Shown here one piece after another: positions 63,564-64,000 of a DNA stretch of 64,000 nucleotides. Under the pieces are notes generated by a model that was not told the DNA's origin, ran no database searches, and saw only the letters and a program-made list of their open reading frames with translations. The position numbers and the translations under genes were made by a program. The DNA is from PALSA-612 sp046729255 (GTDB lineage: Bacteria > Actinomycetota > Thermoleophilia > Gaiellales > Gaiellaceae). Numbering within the stretch: position 1 is the stretch's first letter; the number at the start of each line of letters is the position of its first letter. The DNA is taken from positions 1 to 64,000 of the forward strand of contig JBKPGF010000034.1 of the NCBI GenBank assembly GCA_046729255.1, written 5' to 3'.

Positions 63564-64000
63564 CGTCGAGCCGAGACGCTCGACGACGACCTGCGGGATG
63601 CGTGCCGTCGGTCCGAGGCGCAGCATGAGGCGCACGATCTCCGCGCAATCCTCCGGCTGGATCATCTCCTCGCCGGGAATGCCGCTCCATTGCGCCATGT
63701 CCGTGTCGACGAACCCCGGGCAGAGTGCGGTCGCGCGCACCCCCTCCGACTCGAGCTCGCCGTTCAACGAGTGGGTGAACGAGATGACGGCCGCCTTCGT
63801 CGCCCCGTAGATCGAGAGCCCCGGTGTCGGGATCGTCCCCGCGATCGAGGCGAGGTTGACGATGAGGCCTCGGGACTTGCGCAATTCCGGGATCGCGGCC
63901 CGCGTGACGAGGACGAGCCCGCGGAGGTTCACGCCGAGCTGGAGGTCGATGTGCTTCACGGGGAGCGACTCGATGTTCCCGCCGATGCCGATCCCTGCGG
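63555..64000 (-). CDS. Short-chain dehydrogenase/reductase (5' end outside the window)
   Basis: The visible C-terminal part has NLASIAG, the catalytic YGATK (Tyr-x3-Lys) and CPGFVDTDM, all classical SDR features. The frame runs open past 64000, so the Rossmann N-terminus is missing. It overlaps the convergent lipoprotein gene by nine bases. Substrate unknown. Confidence 0.88.
   Translation of the reverse strand, partial: AGIGIGGNIESLPVKHIDLQLGVNLRGLVLVTRAAIPELRKSRGLIVNLASIAGTIPTPGLSIYGATKAAVISFTHSLNGELESEGVRATALCPGFVDTDMAQWSGIPGEEMIQPEDCAEIVRLMLRLGPTARIPQVVVERLGSTSA

Overview
The window is a 64 kb chromosomal segment of a GC-rich bacterium. It has short intergenic gaps, many GTG starts, frequent 4-base start/stop overlaps (ATGA, GTGA) and an actinobacterial gene repertoire: a SigR/RsrA-type sigma and zinc anti-sigma pair, a DasR/NagR-like GntR regulon with ABC import of amino sugars, GerMN/Gmad2 lipoproteins, Drr-type exporters and CO-dehydrogenase-like molybdenum hydroxylases. 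A high-GC actinomycetote of the Thermoleophilia/Gaiella kind fits, but this is inferred from gene content; no rRNA or tRNA was found to confirm it. About 60 genes are present. No CRISPR array, prophage or insertion sequence was recognised.

Layout. 1-4.2 kb: polyamine import and breakdown (PotB fragment, PotC, class III aminotransferase, FAD amine oxidase). 4.2-14.0 kb: an amino-sugar and peptidoglycan-recycling regulon (GH3 hexosaminidase, ABC permeases and binding protein, GntR regulator, MsmK-type ATPase, then divergently murQ, nagA and a SIS deaminase) with two matching operator palindromes. 14.0-17.8 kb: DinB, an EamA transporter and an S9 peptidase. 17.8-24.5 kb: two three-gene ABC-2 exporters around a GerMN lipoprotein and a class I amidotransferase-like hydrolase. 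24.5-30.1 kb: M20 peptidase, cupin, HtrA protease, then a unit of a small protein, a YbdK-type ligase, an HMA protein, a SigR-like sigma factor and an RsrA-like anti-sigma factor. 30.0-35.2 kb: molybdenum hydroxylase (small, FAD and large subunits) with a MocA-like protein and an amidohydrolase. 35.3-44.6 kb: M24 peptidase, acetyl-CoA synthetase, and a block of exported proteins, two of them beta-propeller-like, with a damaged gene, a class F sortase and a beta-lactamase-fold hydrolase. 44.8-53.9 kb: M16 peptidase, SIS protein, ACC deaminase, epimerase, M20 peptidase, class V aminotransferase, a phosphatase/propeller fusion and a Mug-type glycosylase. 53.9-60.8 kb: NadE, a decarboxylase gene interrupted by an amber codon, an acyl-CoA synthetase, and an MFS/TetR pair. 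60.8-64.0 kb: a candidate structured small RNA, an XRE-TPR regulator with a palindrome over its own promoter, a 35-residue hydrophobic peptide gene, a thioredoxin-like lipoprotein and an SDR fragment.

Two signals stand out. First, 60.85-62.6 kb holds a possible peptide-sensing circuit: a TPR regulator, a small secretable-looking peptide gene just downstream, a perfect inverted repeat at its start, and a divergent transcript with a strong promoter, several hairpins and an intrinsic terminator but no convincing ORF. Second, some 15 transcription-unit starts carry TAnnnT five to eight bases before the start codon, which points to widespread leaderless transcription and helped choose several starts here.
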